Of a stretch of DNA of 57,142 nt, positions 8,075 through 17,071 are shown piece by piece (within the stretch, counting starts at the first letter, position 1; each line of letters begins with the position of its first letter). Position numbers and translations under genes: made by a program. The DNA is from Bradyrhizobium embrapense (GTDB lineage: Bacteria > Pseudomonadota > Alphaproteobacteria > Rhizobiales > Xanthobacteraceae): assembly GCF_001189235.2 (NCBI RefSeq), contig NZ_LFIP02000018.1:1-57142 (forward strand), read 5' to 3'. Under the pieces are notes generated by a model, which did no database searches, was not told the DNA's origin, and saw only the letters and a list, made by a program, of their open reading frames with translations.

Positions 8075-9436
8075 ATGGCGCTGTCGCGGCGGAGATTGTT
8101 GCAGGGGGCCGGCGCGCTGTCGCTGCTGGCGGGCCGGCTCGGCGTCCCGGCGTTGGCGCAACCGGCGGCGGCCAGCGACATCCCGCCGATCCTGTTCGTA
8201 CACGGCAACGGCGATCACGCCGCGCTCTGGCTGACGACGCTGTGGCGGATGGAATCCAACGGCGTGCCGCGCGAGCGCATGGCCGCGATCAATTTCACCG
8301 ATCCGCTGGCGCGCACGGACGACAAGGTCGAGCAGGCGGGCCGCTCCTCGACCGAGGACCAGCGCCGCGAGCTCGCCGAGGCGATCAAGGAACTGAAGCA
8401 GAAGACGGGTGCCACGCGCATCGCGCTGGTCGGAAATTCGCGCGGCGGCAATGCGATCCGCAACGCCATCAAGAACGGGAGCGGCGACAACGTCAGCCAC
8501 GCGGTATTGTGCGGCACACCCAATCACGGTGTGTATGCCTGGGACGACGGGCTCGGCAACGAGTTCAACGGGCGCGGTCCGTTCCTGCGCGGGCTGAACG
8601 ACGGCGACAGCGAGGTGACATCCGGCACCGCCTTCCTGACCTTGCGCAGCGAGGGCCTCGACAAATACGCGCAGGCCGACGGTCGCTTCATCGGCAAGCC
8701 GGGCACGCCGACCAATGTCACGTCAGAAGGTCCGGCGCTCAAAGGCGCGACCAATCTTGTGCTCGGCGCAGTGGACCATCGCGAGACCGCGTATCATCCG
8801 CGCGCCTTTCGCGAGATCTACAAATTCATCGCAGGGCACGAGCCGTCGCGGATCGAGATCGTGCCGGAGACGACGGTGCGGCTGAGCGGCCTCGTCACCG
8901 GCACGCCGGGCGGCGTGCCGACCAACCGGCCGGTGCCGGGCGCCACTGTCGACATCTATCGCGTGTCGGCGGAAACCGGCGAGCGCCTCGGTGGTCCGCT
9001 GCACAGCTCGCAGACCGGTGCCGACGGCCGCTGGGGGCCGGCGCAGGTCGATCCATCCTGGTCGCTCGAATTCGTGTTGACCTCGCCGGATGCGGTGACG
9101 ACGCATATCTATCGCGCGCCGTTTCCGCGCTCCTCCGAGGTCGTGCATCTGCGCGCGGCGCGGCCGCTGTTGCCGGCCGATTCCGGTGCGGGCGCCATCG
9201 TGCTGATGTCGCGGCCGCGCGGCTATTTCGGGCTACCGCGCGATATCGTGCTGTTCGATGGCAAGGAACCGGCCGATGTCAAATCCGGCGTGCCGACGGA
9301 TGCGGTGACGACGTTGCGGCTCGCCGCAGCCGATATCGGCCGTCCGGTGGTCGCGATCTTCAACGGGGAACGCATCGTGATGCGGGCCTCGCCGGCGTCG
9401 GAGAATCGGATTGCAGTCGCCGAGCTGACTTATTAG
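8075..9436 (+). CDS. Tat-exported alpha/beta hydrolase with C-terminal beta domain
   Basis: A 453-residue exported hydrolase. The N-terminus has a twin-arginine signal (SRRRLLQGAGALSLLAG) ending at PALAQP. The hydrolase fold begins with PPILFVHGNGDHA; the nucleophile is Ser122 in the elbow GNSRGG and the catalytic histidine is probably in GAVDHRETAYHP. From about residue 265 a second part (VRLSGLVTGTPGGVPTNRPVPGATVDIYRV) looks like a carboxypeptidase-regulatory-like or Ig-like beta domain. A lipase or esterase of the lipase_2 type is the best guess. The start is supported by GGGAAGGG. The P450 gene follows after 83 bases on the same strand, so co-transcription is possible. Confidence 0.8.
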   Translation: MALSRRRLLQGAGALSLLAGRLGVPALAQPAAASDIPPILFVHGNGDHAALWLTTLWRMESNGVPRERMAAINFTDPLARTDDKVEQAGRSSTEDQRRELAEAIKELKQKTGATRIALVGNSRGGNAIRNAIKNGSGDNVSHAVLCGTPNHGVYAWDDGLGNEFNGRGPFLRGLNDGDSEVTSGTAFLTLRSEGLDKYAQADGRFIGKPGTPTNVTSEGPALKGATNLVLGAVDHRETAYHPRAFREIYKFIAGHEPSRIEIVPETTVRLSGLVTGTPGGVPTNRPVPGATVDIYRVSAETGERLGGPLHSSQTGADGRWGPAQVDPSWSLEFVLTSPDAVTTHIYRAPFPRSSEVVHLRAARPLLPADSGAGAIVLMSRPRGYFGLPRDIVLFDGKEPADVKSGVPTDAVTTLRLAAADIGRPVVAIFNGERIVMRASPASENRIAVAELTY

Positions 9437-9519
9437 GTCTGGTGCAGGGTCCGCGCGCCTTCATGGCGCCGGGATCGCATGGCCGGATCGGCCGTTGCGT
9501 GAGGCAGGAAGCGAGGACC

Positions 9520-10905
9520 ATGAGCATAGCCGAAGTCTACGACATCACGGTCACGCGGCGTCCCCTGGTCCCGCCGGCGCCGCCGCGCGCGCCCGACGAC
9601 ATGACCGCGTTCCAGCGGATGCGGGTGATGCGCAACTCGCCGATCGAGACCTGGGGCCGGCGCGCCTATGAGGACGACATCGTCCAGGGCCGCTTCTTCA
9701 ACCACTCGAGCTTCATCCTCAATACGCCGGACGCGATCCGCCATGTGCTGGTCGACAATTACGAGAACTACACCCGCACGCCCGCCGGCCTTCGCGTGCT
9801 GCGTCCGATGCTGGGCGAGGGATTGCTGATCGCCGAGGGCCGCGCGTGGAAACATCAGCGCCGCACGCTGGCGCCGGCGTTCACGCCGCGCGCGGTGACG
9901 ACGCTGGTGCCGTACATGATCGCGGCGGTCGACGAGACCATCGCCAAGCTGAAGGCCGCGAGCGGCGGCCCGGTCGATCTGCGCGAGGTCATGCAGCGCA
10001 TGACGTTGGAGATCGCCGGCCGCACCATGTTCTCGTTCGGCATGGATCGCCACGGCGCCGCACTGCGCGACTTCGTGATGGAGTATGGCGACACGCTGGC
10101 GCGGCCGCACATGCTGGATTTGGTGCTGCCGTTGAGCTGGCCGACCCCCCAGGATTTCCGGCGCGCCCGCTTCCGCAAGCGCTGGACCGCGTTCATCGGC
10201 ATGCTGATGGCCGAGCGCCGCGCCGCCGGCAAGGATGACAACGCGCCGGCCCGCGACCTGTTCGACCTGATGGGTGCCGCGCGCGATCCCGAGACCGGCC
10301 AGGCCTTCTCCGACGCCCAGCTCGGTGACCAGGTCGCGACCATGATCCTGGCCGGCCATGAGACGACCGCGACCGCGCTGTTCTGGGCGCTCTACCTGCT
10401 GGCGCTCGATCCCGAGACCCAGGAACAGTTGGCGGCAGAAGTCAGGAGCGTGACGGCGTCAGGCGCGCTCGACATCGAGCGGTTGAAATTCACCCGCGCG
10501 GTGGTCGACGAAACCATGCGGCTTTATCCGCCGGCGTTCCTGATCGCGCGTGCGGCAGCCGGCCCCGACACCATTGCGGGCCGTCCGGTCAGGAAGCATG
10601 ACGTAATCCTGATCGCGCCATGGCTGCTGCACCGGCATGAAAAGCTGTGGCGCGATCCTAACGCGTTCGTGCCGCAGCGTTTCATGACGGAGGCGCCGCC
10701 CGATCGCTTCGCCTATCTGCCGTTCGGTGTCGGTGCGCGGGTCTGCATCGGCGCGCATTTCGCGCTGGTCGAGGCGACGCTCGCGCTTGCGAAGATCATC
10801 GGCGCGTTCCGCGTCGCGCTGGCGGACAACGAGCCGGTGCTTCCGATCGGCGTGGTGACGACACAGCCGAACCGCTCCCCGGTGTTCACGATCAAGCCGC
10901 GCTGA
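9520..10905 (+). CDS. Cytochrome P450
   Basis: A 461-residue soluble P450 mono-oxygenase. It carries the I-helix oxygen-activation motif AGHETTAT (threonines about 290), the K-helix ExxR in DETMRLYPP, and the heme loop FGVGARVCIG with the axial cysteine at about 409. The substrate cannot be told; the overall form resembles bacterial fatty-acid or xenobiotic hydroxylases of the CYP102/CYP4-like clan. The ATG is preceded by GGAAGCGAGG. The frame is open far upstream through the hydrolase gene, but that extension is a shadow. No ferredoxin or reductase is adjacent, so electron partners must be encoded elsewhere. Confidence 0.95.
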   Translation: MSIAEVYDITVTRRPLVPPAPPRAPDDMTAFQRMRVMRNSPIETWGRRAYEDDIVQGRFFNHSSFILNTPDAIRHVLVDNYENYTRTPAGLRVLRPMLGEGLLIAEGRAWKHQRRTLAPAFTPRAVTTLVPYMIAAVDETIAKLKAASGGPVDLREVMQRMTLEIAGRTMFSFGMDRHGAALRDFVMEYGDTLARPHMLDLVLPLSWPTPQDFRRARFRKRWTAFIGMLMAERRAAGKDDNAPARDLFDLMGAARDPETGQAFSDAQLGDQVATMILAGHETTATALFWALYLLALDPETQEQLAAEVRSVTASGALDIERLKFTRAVVDETMRLYPPAFLIARAAAGPDTIAGRPVRKHDVILIAPWLLHRHEKLWRDPNAFVPQRFMTEAPPDRFAYLPFGVGARVCIGAHFALVEATLALAKIIGAFRVALADNEPVLPIGVVTTQPNRSPVFTIKPR

Positions 10906-10946
10906 CCTTGCGCGGCTGTGTCTCAATGCTCATTTAGGGGCTCACC

Positions 10947-12356
10947 ATGAGCGATACGCAAGCCCACTTCGCAGTCCTCAGGCAGACGGCCGATCCGGCC
11001 GTCGTCGACGCCATGCAGCAGCTGATCGCCGATGGCCACGATCGCGAGCTCAATCGCATCAACGTTCTGGATTTCTCGCGCCGTACCGGGCTCGACCAGG
11101 AGAAGGTGATCTCCGGCTTCCTGCATGCCTCCCGGCTCGGCCTGTTCGACATGAGCTGGAACGTGCTGTGTCCGGGCTGCGGCGGCGTCCTCGACGCCCA
11201 CACCACGCTGAAGTCGCTGCGCCATGACGACTACAATTGCGCGCTGTGCGCGGCCGGCTACGAGGCTTCCGTCGACGAGCTGGTCGAGGTGGCCTTCACC
11301 GTCAGCCCGCGGGTCCGTCACATCGCCGCGCACGATCCCAACACGCTGCCGATCTGGGAATATTTCCGGCAGATATTCTGGAGTTCAGGGATCGAGTTCG
11401 ACGAGAGCTCGGTGTCGACCCTGATCAACGAGGTCACGCTGGAGGGGCTCGAACTGCCGCCCGGCGAAAAGGCGATCCTGTCGCTCAATCTGCCCAATCA
11501 ATTCGTCATCGTGTTCGAGCCGGTGACGCATTCGGCGCACTTCTTTGCCGTCGAGGGCGAGCCGACCACCGAGCGTCAGCAGTTCTCGATCGCGTTCAAC
11601 AAGTCGCATGCGCCGACCGGCACCTCGACGATGCGGCCGGGGCCGCTGCGACTCGCACTGGAGAATCACGCCGACGTCCGCGTGCTGCCGTCGGTGTGGA
11701 TCGCGGGCGATCCGCTGCACAAATTGCTCGGCAAGCGCAAGCCGATCCTCACCGCGAAGCGGATGCTGTCGAACCAGACTTTCCGCGACGTGTTCAAGGC
11801 CGACAACCTCACCGTCGACCAGCGGCTGAAGATCACCGCGCTGACCTTCCTGTTCACCGATCTGAAGGGCTCGACCGCGCTCTATGAGCGGGTTGGCGAT
11901 CTCGCCGCGTTCGATCTGGTGCGCGCGCATTTCCACGCTTTGCTCGAGATCATCGCCTCCGAGCACGGCGCCGTCGTGAAGACGATCGGCGATGCCGTGA
12001 TGGCGACCTTCATCCGGCCCGAGCATGCATTGTCGGCGGGCCTGCGCATGCGGGCCGCGATGAAGCAGCTCAACACCGAGCGCGGCAAGGAAGACCTGGT
12101 CGTCAAGATCGGCATCCATGAGGGGCCGTGCCTCGCGGTGACGCTCAACGAGCGGCAGGATTACTTCGGACAGACCGTGAATATCGCAGCCAGGGTGCAG
12201 AGCCTGTCGACGTCGCAGGAAATCCATTTGACCCAGCCGGTCATGGAATCCGCAGAGGTCGCCGGCATCCTCGATCGCGCCGCGATCAAGCCGATCCAGA
12301 AGGAAGCGGCGCTGCGCGGCATTGCCGACAAGCTCGTGGTGTACGAGATACCGTAG
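10947..12356 (+). CDS. Class III adenylate/guanylate cyclase with N-terminal zinc-ribbon-like sensor region
   Basis: A 469-residue cytosolic protein. The C-terminal 170 residues form a class III cyclase domain. The first metal aspartate is in FLFTDLKGST (about 305), the second in KTIGDAVMA (about 349), and VNIAARVQ carries the transition-state Asn/Arg. It should make cAMP, though cGMP cannot be excluded. The N-terminal 290 residues match the DUF5939-type region found ahead of such cyclases. They include a helical segment and a probable zinc ribbon with CPGC (75, 78) and CALC (98, 101). There is no transmembrane segment. It follows the P450 gene by 41 bases on the same strand. Confidence 0.9.
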   Translation: MSDTQAHFAVLRQTADPAVVDAMQQLIADGHDRELNRINVLDFSRRTGLDQEKVISGFLHASRLGLFDMSWNVLCPGCGGVLDAHTTLKSLRHDDYNCALCAAGYEASVDELVEVAFTVSPRVRHIAAHDPNTLPIWEYFRQIFWSSGIEFDESSVSTLINEVTLEGLELPPGEKAILSLNLPNQFVIVFEPVTHSAHFFAVEGEPTTERQQFSIAFNKSHAPTGTSTMRPGPLRLALENHADVRVLPSVWIAGDPLHKLLGKRKPILTAKRMLSNQTFRDVFKADNLTVDQRLKITALTFLFTDLKGSTALYERVGDLAAFDLVRAHFHALLEIIASEHGAVVKTIGDAVMATFIRPEHALSAGLRMRAAMKQLNTERGKEDLVVKIGIHEGPCLAVTLNERQDYFGQTVNIAARVQSLSTSQEIHLTQPVMESAEVAGILDRAAIKPIQKEAALRGIADKLVVYEIP

Positions 12357-12456
12357 TCATATTGCCGACACGTAATGCTTGCTGAAACGTAATGCCGCAG
12401 CGGGAACCCGCGCGGATTGCGTCGGCTCTGTTTCCACGCCATATAGATTTCAACGG

Positions 12457-12493
12457 CGCATGATCCGGAAGTGTCCCGGACCGATGCTCAAAT
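12457..12493. repeat. Degenerate GCATGATCCGGA palindromic repeat
   Basis: A shortened copy of the intergenic palindrome seen better at 41733-41782. It reads GCGCATGATCCGGAA at the left and GATGCTCAAA at the right, with the middle reduced. It sits between the cyclase and TerB-like genes. Confidence 0.5.
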
Positions 12494-12526
12494 CAAGCTT
12501 CCAGGCTTCATCCCACAGAGAGAGCG

Positions 12527-13030
12527 ATGCTCGACGGACTCCGCCAATTCATTGCCGATATCGTCTCCCCCGATGCACAGGCCGACCGCAGCTTCGACGA
12601 CAGCGATTATCGTCTGGCGGCGACTGCGCTCCTGGTGCATGTCGTGTCGCTCGATGGCGAGCCGACGCCGGCCGAAAAGCTCAAGCTGCACAGCCTGATC
12701 GAGAGCCGTTTCCGCCTCGATCCCGGCACCGCCGACAGGTTGATTGCCTCCGCGATGCGCGTCGAGGGCGAGGCGGTGGATCTCTATCACTTTACCAGCG
12801 TGATCATGCGCTCGGTGAATGAGGAGGGACGGCTGCGCATCGTCGAGATGATGTGGGAGCTTGTCTATGCCGACGGCCAGGTCAGCGAGTTCGAGGACAA
12901 TGTGGTCTGGCGCGCTGCCGATCTGCTCGGCATTTCCTCACGCGACCGCATCGATCTCAAGCACCGGGTCGCCGAGAAGCAGGCGGAGCTGCCAAAGGGC
13001 CCCTGGGGCACGGCTGACACGGCTGCCTGA
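12527..13030 (+). CDS. TerB-like tellurite-resistance-family protein
   Basis: A 167-residue all-helical cytosolic protein of the TerB/COG4103 type. It has conserved acidic helix-loop segments such as HVVSLDGEPTPAEKLKL (about 39-55) and ELVYADGQVSEFEDNVVWR (about 110-128), which in TerB bind metal ions. Despite the family name, single TerB-like proteins in alphaproteobacteria have no proven link to tellurite, and no terZCDE genes are here. The ATG is preceded by AGAGAG. It stands alone with 170 bases upstream and 211 downstream. Confidence 0.8.
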   Translation: MLDGLRQFIADIVSPDAQADRSFDDSDYRLAATALLVHVVSLDGEPTPAEKLKLHSLIESRFRLDPGTADRLIASAMRVEGEAVDLYHFTSVIMRSVNEEGRLRIVEMMWELVYADGQVSEFEDNVVWRAADLLGISSRDRIDLKHRVAEKQAELPKGPWGTADTAA

Positions 13031-13241
13031 CAGGCGGACGCCCCCTACCGGCATGGCGGATAACGAAATTTTAATGTCAGCCGCGATTGTGAGCGATCCG
13101 ACTGAAAATTGGTCGTTTCGTCGCGAAACCAGCGTCCTGCCGCTATCCACAAGCCCATACGCGGCTTGCGTCACACCGCATGCCTATGCTCTCGTCGCCC
13201 CGCTGGGGACTTCACTAGAATTTGCAGTAAGAGTCTGAAAC

Positions 13242-14021
13242 GTGACTGAGCGTGTGACGCTGATAACCGGGGCATCGGCGGGCATAGGCACCGAACTGGC
13301 GCGCGTGTTTGCATCGAATGGTCACCGCGTGGCGCTGGTGGCGCGGCGCGCCGATCGCCTGACAACGCTCGCCGACGAGCTCGGCGCCAAGGGTGGCGCG
13401 GCGCCGATCGTGATTCCCTGCGATCTGCAGCAGGCCGATGCGGGCGACCGGATCGCGCAGGCCCTGACCGAAGCCGGGGTCGAGGTCGAATATCTCGTCA
13501 ATAATGCCGGTTTCGGCCTGTTCGGCCTTGCCGTGGAGCGCGACCGCGCCGAACAGCTCGACATTATCAATCTCAATATCCGCGCGCTGACCGACCTGAC
13601 GTTGCGCTTCGCCGACCAGCTGATCCGCAACCGCGGCGGCATCCTCAATCTCGGCTCGATCGCCGGATTCCTGCCGGGCCCCGGCATGGCCGTGTACTAT
13701 GCCAGCAAGGCCTATGTGCTGTCGTTTTCCGAGGCGCTGCGGTGTGAGCTGGCGCCGAAGGGCGTGCGCGTCACCGTGGTTTGCCCGGGTCCCGTGCCGT
13801 CCGAATTCCAGGACCGCGCCGGCTTTGCCCCCGGCTTCGATTCCGCCATCCTCAACGTCGCGCCGGCCGAGGTCGCCCGGCAGGCCTACCGCGGCCTGAT
13901 GGCCAACAAGCGCGCCGTGCTGCCCGGCGCCTTCATCAAGCTGGTGCCGTTTCTGCTCCGGCTGTTTCCGCGCTCCTTCATCCTGACCGCGGTCGGCGGT
14001 TTTCAGCTGCGCAAGCGCTAG
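13242..14021 (+). CDS. Short-chain dehydrogenase/reductase
   Basis: A 259-residue classical SDR using NAD(P)H. The cofactor motif TGASAGIG is at about 9-16, NNAGFG near 88, a serine in NLGSIAGF, and the catalytic YxxxK in YYASKAY. Arg after the second strand (ARRADR) favours NADPH. The substrate is unknown; the hydrophobic C-terminus (LVPFLLRLFPRSFILTAVGGF) resembles SDRs that work on lipids. The start is GTG with TAAGAG upstream. It is a single-gene unit. Confidence 0.9.
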   Translation: MTERVTLITGASAGIGTELARVFASNGHRVALVARRADRLTTLADELGAKGGAAPIVIPCDLQQADAGDRIAQALTEAGVEVEYLVNNAGFGLFGLAVERDRAEQLDIINLNIRALTDLTLRFADQLIRNRGGILNLGSIAGFLPGPGMAVYYASKAYVLSFSEALRCELAPKGVRVTVVCPGPVPSEFQDRAGFAPGFDSAILNVAPAEVARQAYRGLMANKRAVLPGAFIKLVPFLLRLFPRSFILTAVGGFQLRKR

Positions 14022-14172
14022 CTTCCCCCGGATCGCCGTTAAGCCTGTATCTGGCCCGCGAATTGCTTCGCACGGGTGTGCGCAAACTCACACGATGTTA
14101 ACGACCACTTAGCTATGATCGTGCCTTACGTGCCGAAACTTTAAGCAGAGGCCAAACCTTCAAGCAGAGGCA

Positions 14173-14988
14173 ATGTCGTTCCGGTCTGACCAGAGCCGTG
14201 TCGTGGTGCCCTTCGTGAGCCGAAGGCCGGCCGCGGTCACGCCCGAGGATCGAATCCGGGATCAGGCTTCGCTGCGGCCGGTGCTGGTCGTGCTGCACCA
14301 GGAGACGTCGACACCCGGCCGGATCGGCAATGCCCTGCGCGCGCTCGGCTACCCCCTCGACATCCGCCGTCCGCGTTTCGGCGACGCGCTGCCCGATACG
14401 CTCGACGCGCATGCCGGCGCGGTGATCTTCGGCGGCCCGATGAGCGCCAACGATCCCGACGACTATGTGCGGCGCGAGATTGACTGGATTTCAGTCCCGC
14501 TGCGCGAGCAGCGCCCGTTCCTCGGCATCTGCCTCGGCGCGCAGATGCTGGCGCGGCAACTCGGCGCCAAGGTCGCGCCGCATCCGCAAGGTCGCGTCGA
14601 GGTCGGCTATTACCCGATCAGGCCGACGGCGGCGGGCCGCGCGTTGTGCCCGGACTGGCCGGCGCGGGTCTATCACTGGCATGGCGAGGGCTTTCAATTG
14701 CCCGCCGGCGCGGACCTGCTCGCGGCAGGCGATGATTTTCCGGTGCAGGCGTTCCGGATCGGCAACGCCTTCGGCCTGCAATTCCATCCCGACGTGACCT
14801 ACGCGATGATGCATCGCTGGACCACGCGCGGCTGCGCGCGAATGGATTCGCCGGGCGCGCAGCCGGGCCATCTGCACTTCGCCGAGCGTGCCGTGCACGA
14901 TGCCGCCGAGCGCGCCTGGCTGAAGCATTTCGTCGACGGCTGGATCGCGCGCGTGCCGCGGCCGGTGATGCTGCAGGCCGCCGAATAG
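14173..14988 (+). CDS. Class I glutamine amidotransferase-like protein
   Basis: A 271-residue protein with a stand-alone class I amidotransferase fold, similar to the GMP-synthase-like proteins of the GuaA N-terminal type. The nucleophile cysteine is at about 120 in LGICLGAQ and the catalytic histidine at about 205 in LQFHPDV. The third residue of the usual triad (Glu in HPE) is Asp here. A 25-35 residue extension precedes the fold. Such proteins hydrolyse glutamine or gamma-glutamyl compounds, and the real substrate is unknown. The ATG is preceded by AGAGG. It is a single-gene unit. Confidence 0.85.
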   Translation: MSFRSDQSRVVVPFVSRRPAAVTPEDRIRDQASLRPVLVVLHQETSTPGRIGNALRALGYPLDIRRPRFGDALPDTLDAHAGAVIFGGPMSANDPDDYVRREIDWISVPLREQRPFLGICLGAQMLARQLGAKVAPHPQGRVEVGYYPIRPTAAGRALCPDWPARVYHWHGEGFQLPAGADLLAAGDDFPVQAFRIGNAFGLQFHPDVTYAMMHRWTTRGCARMDSPGAQPGHLHFAERAVHDAAERAWLKHFVDGWIARVPRPVMLQAAE

Positions 14989-15127
14989 CCGCCGCGCGGA
15001 ATTTCGCGCCGCAGTCGACACGGCTTTTCATTTTCGCTTCCGTGCTAATCTCGTACAGGCTGCGCGCGCCGTCGCGTGGTCGCGCGAACACAAGACAACA
15101 AAACAAACACAGCACAGGGAGATCGCC

Positions 15128-15937
15128 GTGAGCTACCAACACATCCTCTATGAGGTCAGCGAGCGGATCGCGACCATCACGCTCAACCGCCCCGACCGCA
15201 TGAATGCGTGGACCGCGATCATGGAGCGCGACGTGCGCCACGCGATGGAGACTGCAGCGAACGACGACAATGTTCGCGTCATTGTGCTGACCGGCGCGGG
15301 GCGCGGTTTCTGCGCCGGCGCCGACATGGAAGCGCTGCAGGGGATCGATCCCAACGAGGTCCGGCGCGGCGAGAGCATTCCGTTCGACATGAACCGGCGC
15401 GCCGACTGGCAGACCCGCTACGCCTATTACCCTGCGATCAAGAAGCCGGTGATCGCGATGCTCAACGGCGCCACCGCCGGCATCGGCCTGGTCCACGCGC
15501 TGTATTGCGATCTGCGCTTCGCGGCCGACAGCGCGGTGTTCACCACAGCCTTCGCACGGCGCGGCCTGATCGCCGAGCACGGCATCAGCTGGATGCTGCC
15601 GCGCATCATAGGTCACGCCAATGCGCTCGATCTTTTGATGTCGGCACGGCGCGTGTCGGCTGCGGAGGCGCTGCGCATCGGCCTCGTCAACCGGCTCGCT
15701 TCGCCGGAGAAGCTGCGCGAGGAGACCTATGCGTATGCGCGCGATCTCGCCGATTTCGTCTCGCCGAGCGCGATCGCCGTGATCAAGCGCCAAGTCTACG
15801 ACGTGCCGTTCCAGACGCTGGCAGAGGCCACCATCGATGCCAACCGCGAGATGCAGATCGCGCTGAAGGGCAATGATTTCAAGGAAGGCGTGGCGAGTTT
15901 TGTTGAGAAGCGGCCGCCGAGGTTTACGGGTACGTGA
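15128..15937 (+). CDS. Enoyl-CoA hydratase/isomerase family protein
   Basis: A 269-residue crotonase-fold enzyme acting on an acyl-CoA in the cytosol, probably in fatty-acid or aromatic catabolism. The oxyanion-hole and CoA-binding motifs are GAGRGFCAGADM (about 56-67) and the NGATAGIGL loop. A candidate catalytic glutamate lies in LIAEHGISWMLPR. The start is GTG with GGGAG eight bases upstream. No other beta-oxidation genes are adjacent. Hydratase versus isomerase cannot be decided. Confidence 0.9.
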   Translation: MSYQHILYEVSERIATITLNRPDRMNAWTAIMERDVRHAMETAANDDNVRVIVLTGAGRGFCAGADMEALQGIDPNEVRRGESIPFDMNRRADWQTRYAYYPAIKKPVIAMLNGATAGIGLVHALYCDLRFAADSAVFTTAFARRGLIAEHGISWMLPRIIGHANALDLLMSARRVSAAEALRIGLVNRLASPEKLREETYAYARDLADFVSPSAIAVIKRQVYDVPFQTLAEATIDANREMQIALKGNDFKEGVASFVEKRPPRFTGT

Positions 15938-15993
15938 GGGGGAGGGAGCCTGGTGGTGAACCGGTCCGTCTCCGCCCTTTGGGCTTCGCCGGA

Positions 15994-16055
15994 CACCACG
16001 CTTCGCCCTTCGGGCTTCGCGCGGCTGCGCCACGCGTCGCCCGAAGGGCGAAGCG

Positions 16056-16060
<5 letters not shown>
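15994..16060. repeat. 22-bp perfect inverted repeat abutting tRNA-Ala
   Basis: Two perfectly complementary 22-base arms (15994-16015 and 16039-16060) are separated by 23 bases. The right arm runs through the encoded CCA end of the tRNA into its acceptor stem, so five tRNA bases are part of the palindrome. Read in the tRNA direction it is a large hairpin immediately after the tRNA and may act in 3' processing or termination. It may also be a mobile palindrome that inserted at the tRNA end. Confidence 0.8.
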
Positions 16061-16131
<71 letters not shown>

Positions 16132-16281
16132 ATTGCGGCCGGGTGTTGCTGAGTATCCCGGCCGTCAGTCGGGCGCCATTTACAGTCCCGCCCAAGGCCA
16201 AGTCAAGAACGCTGAAACGACGGTTTTCGGCCTTTCCCGCCGGGAACTTCCCTTGTTTGCGGGGGGATGAACCGATATTTA

Positions 16282-16351
16282 GAGCATGATCCGGACCCGG
16301 CGGGCCGCGCCAGCAAAAAGTGCGTCGCGGTTTTCCGAAAAGATCCTGCTC
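16282..16351. repeat. GAGCATGATCC palindromic repeat
   Basis: A copy of the intergenic palindrome that begins GAGCATGATCCGG and ends with TTTTCCGAAAAGATCCTGCTC. The inner part carries about 20 extra bases relative to the copy at 41733. It lies 76 bases ahead of yggT and would spuriously extend that reading frame upstream. Confidence 0.75.
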
Positions 16352-16427
16352 AACAAGAAGCGCGCTGTTGGCCCAGTCCGGTCTCGTTGCGCTTCATTTG
16401 GTCGTCCCACCCGCGAGCCCCCATCAT

Positions 16428-16718
16428 ATGCGCGCTGTTCTCGACATCGTCATCATCGTCCTCGACCTCTATGTCTGGCTCTTGATCGCCTCCGCCATCC
16501 TGTCCTGGCTGGTGGCTTTCAACGTCGTCAACACGCGCAACCAGTTCGTCTCCGCGGTGGCCGAGTTCCTGTACCGGATCACCGAGCCGGTGCTGCGGCC
16601 GATTCGCAACGTGATGCCGAATCTGGGCGGGCTCGATATCTCGCCGATCATCGTGATCCTGATCATCATGTTCATCCAGCGGGTGATCGCCTACTACATC
16701 TATCCCAACGTGATCTGA
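16428..16718 (+). CDS. yggT: YggT-family inner-membrane protein
   Basis: A 96-residue membrane protein with two helices, DIVIIVLDLYVWLLIASAILSW (about 5-27) and a C-terminal one (PIIVILIIMFIQRVIAYYIY). Between them is the family signature around FLYRITEPVLRPIRNVMPNLGG. YggT proteins are linked to osmotic tolerance and sit beside DUF167 genes in many proteobacteria, as here. The ATG at MRAVLD is chosen because the longer frame runs back into a palindromic repeat. The DUF167 gene starts 17 bases downstream, then folD. Confidence 0.9.
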   Translation: MRAVLDIVIIVLDLYVWLLIASAILSWLVAFNVVNTRNQFVSAVAEFLYRITEPVLRPIRNVMPNLGGLDISPIIVILIIMFIQRVIAYYIYPNVI

Positions 16719-16734
16719 TCCTGCGCGAGGGCCG

Positions 16735-17070
16735 ATGGATCCCTGGCGTTACTCCAGCGAGGGCATCAGCATCGCGTTGCGCGTGACCCCGCGCGGCGGC
16801 CGCGACGACATCGACGGGATCGAGACGCTGGCCAACGGCCGTTCGGTGGTGAAAGTGCGGGTGCGTGCCATTGCCGAGGGCGGAGAGGCCAACCGCGCGG
16901 TGACCGAGCTGCTGGCCAAGGCGCTCGGCGTGCCCAAGGCCAGGGTGAAGCTGTTGTCCGGAGCCACCTCGCGGCTGAAGCAGGTGGCGGTCGACGGCGA
17001 CCCGAAGGGGCTCGGCGAAACTTTGCGGAAGTTGACGGCGGCCAAGCCGAACCAGGAAACGAAGGATTGA
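16735..17070 (+). CDS. DUF167 (YggU-family) protein
   Basis: A 111-residue small cytosolic alpha/beta protein of the DUF167 family. Conserved features are the basic strand ALRVTPRGGRDD at the start, EGGEANRAVTELLAKALGV in the middle and LLSGATSRLKQVAV. The biochemical role is unknown. It sits between yggT (17 bases upstream) and folD (1 base between stop and start), so it is translated as part of that operon. Confidence 0.9.
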   Translation: MDPWRYSSEGISIALRVTPRGGRDDIDGIETLANGRSVVKVRVRAIAEGGEANRAVTELLAKALGVPKARVKLLSGATSRLKQVAVDGDPKGLGETLRKLTAAKPNQETKD

Positions 17071-17071
17071 C

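Noticed and set aside
8059..9519. Upstream extension of the P450 frame
   Set aside because: This part is the out-of-frame shadow of the Tat-exported hydrolase; the P450 family N-terminus and a ribosome-binding site lie at 9520.
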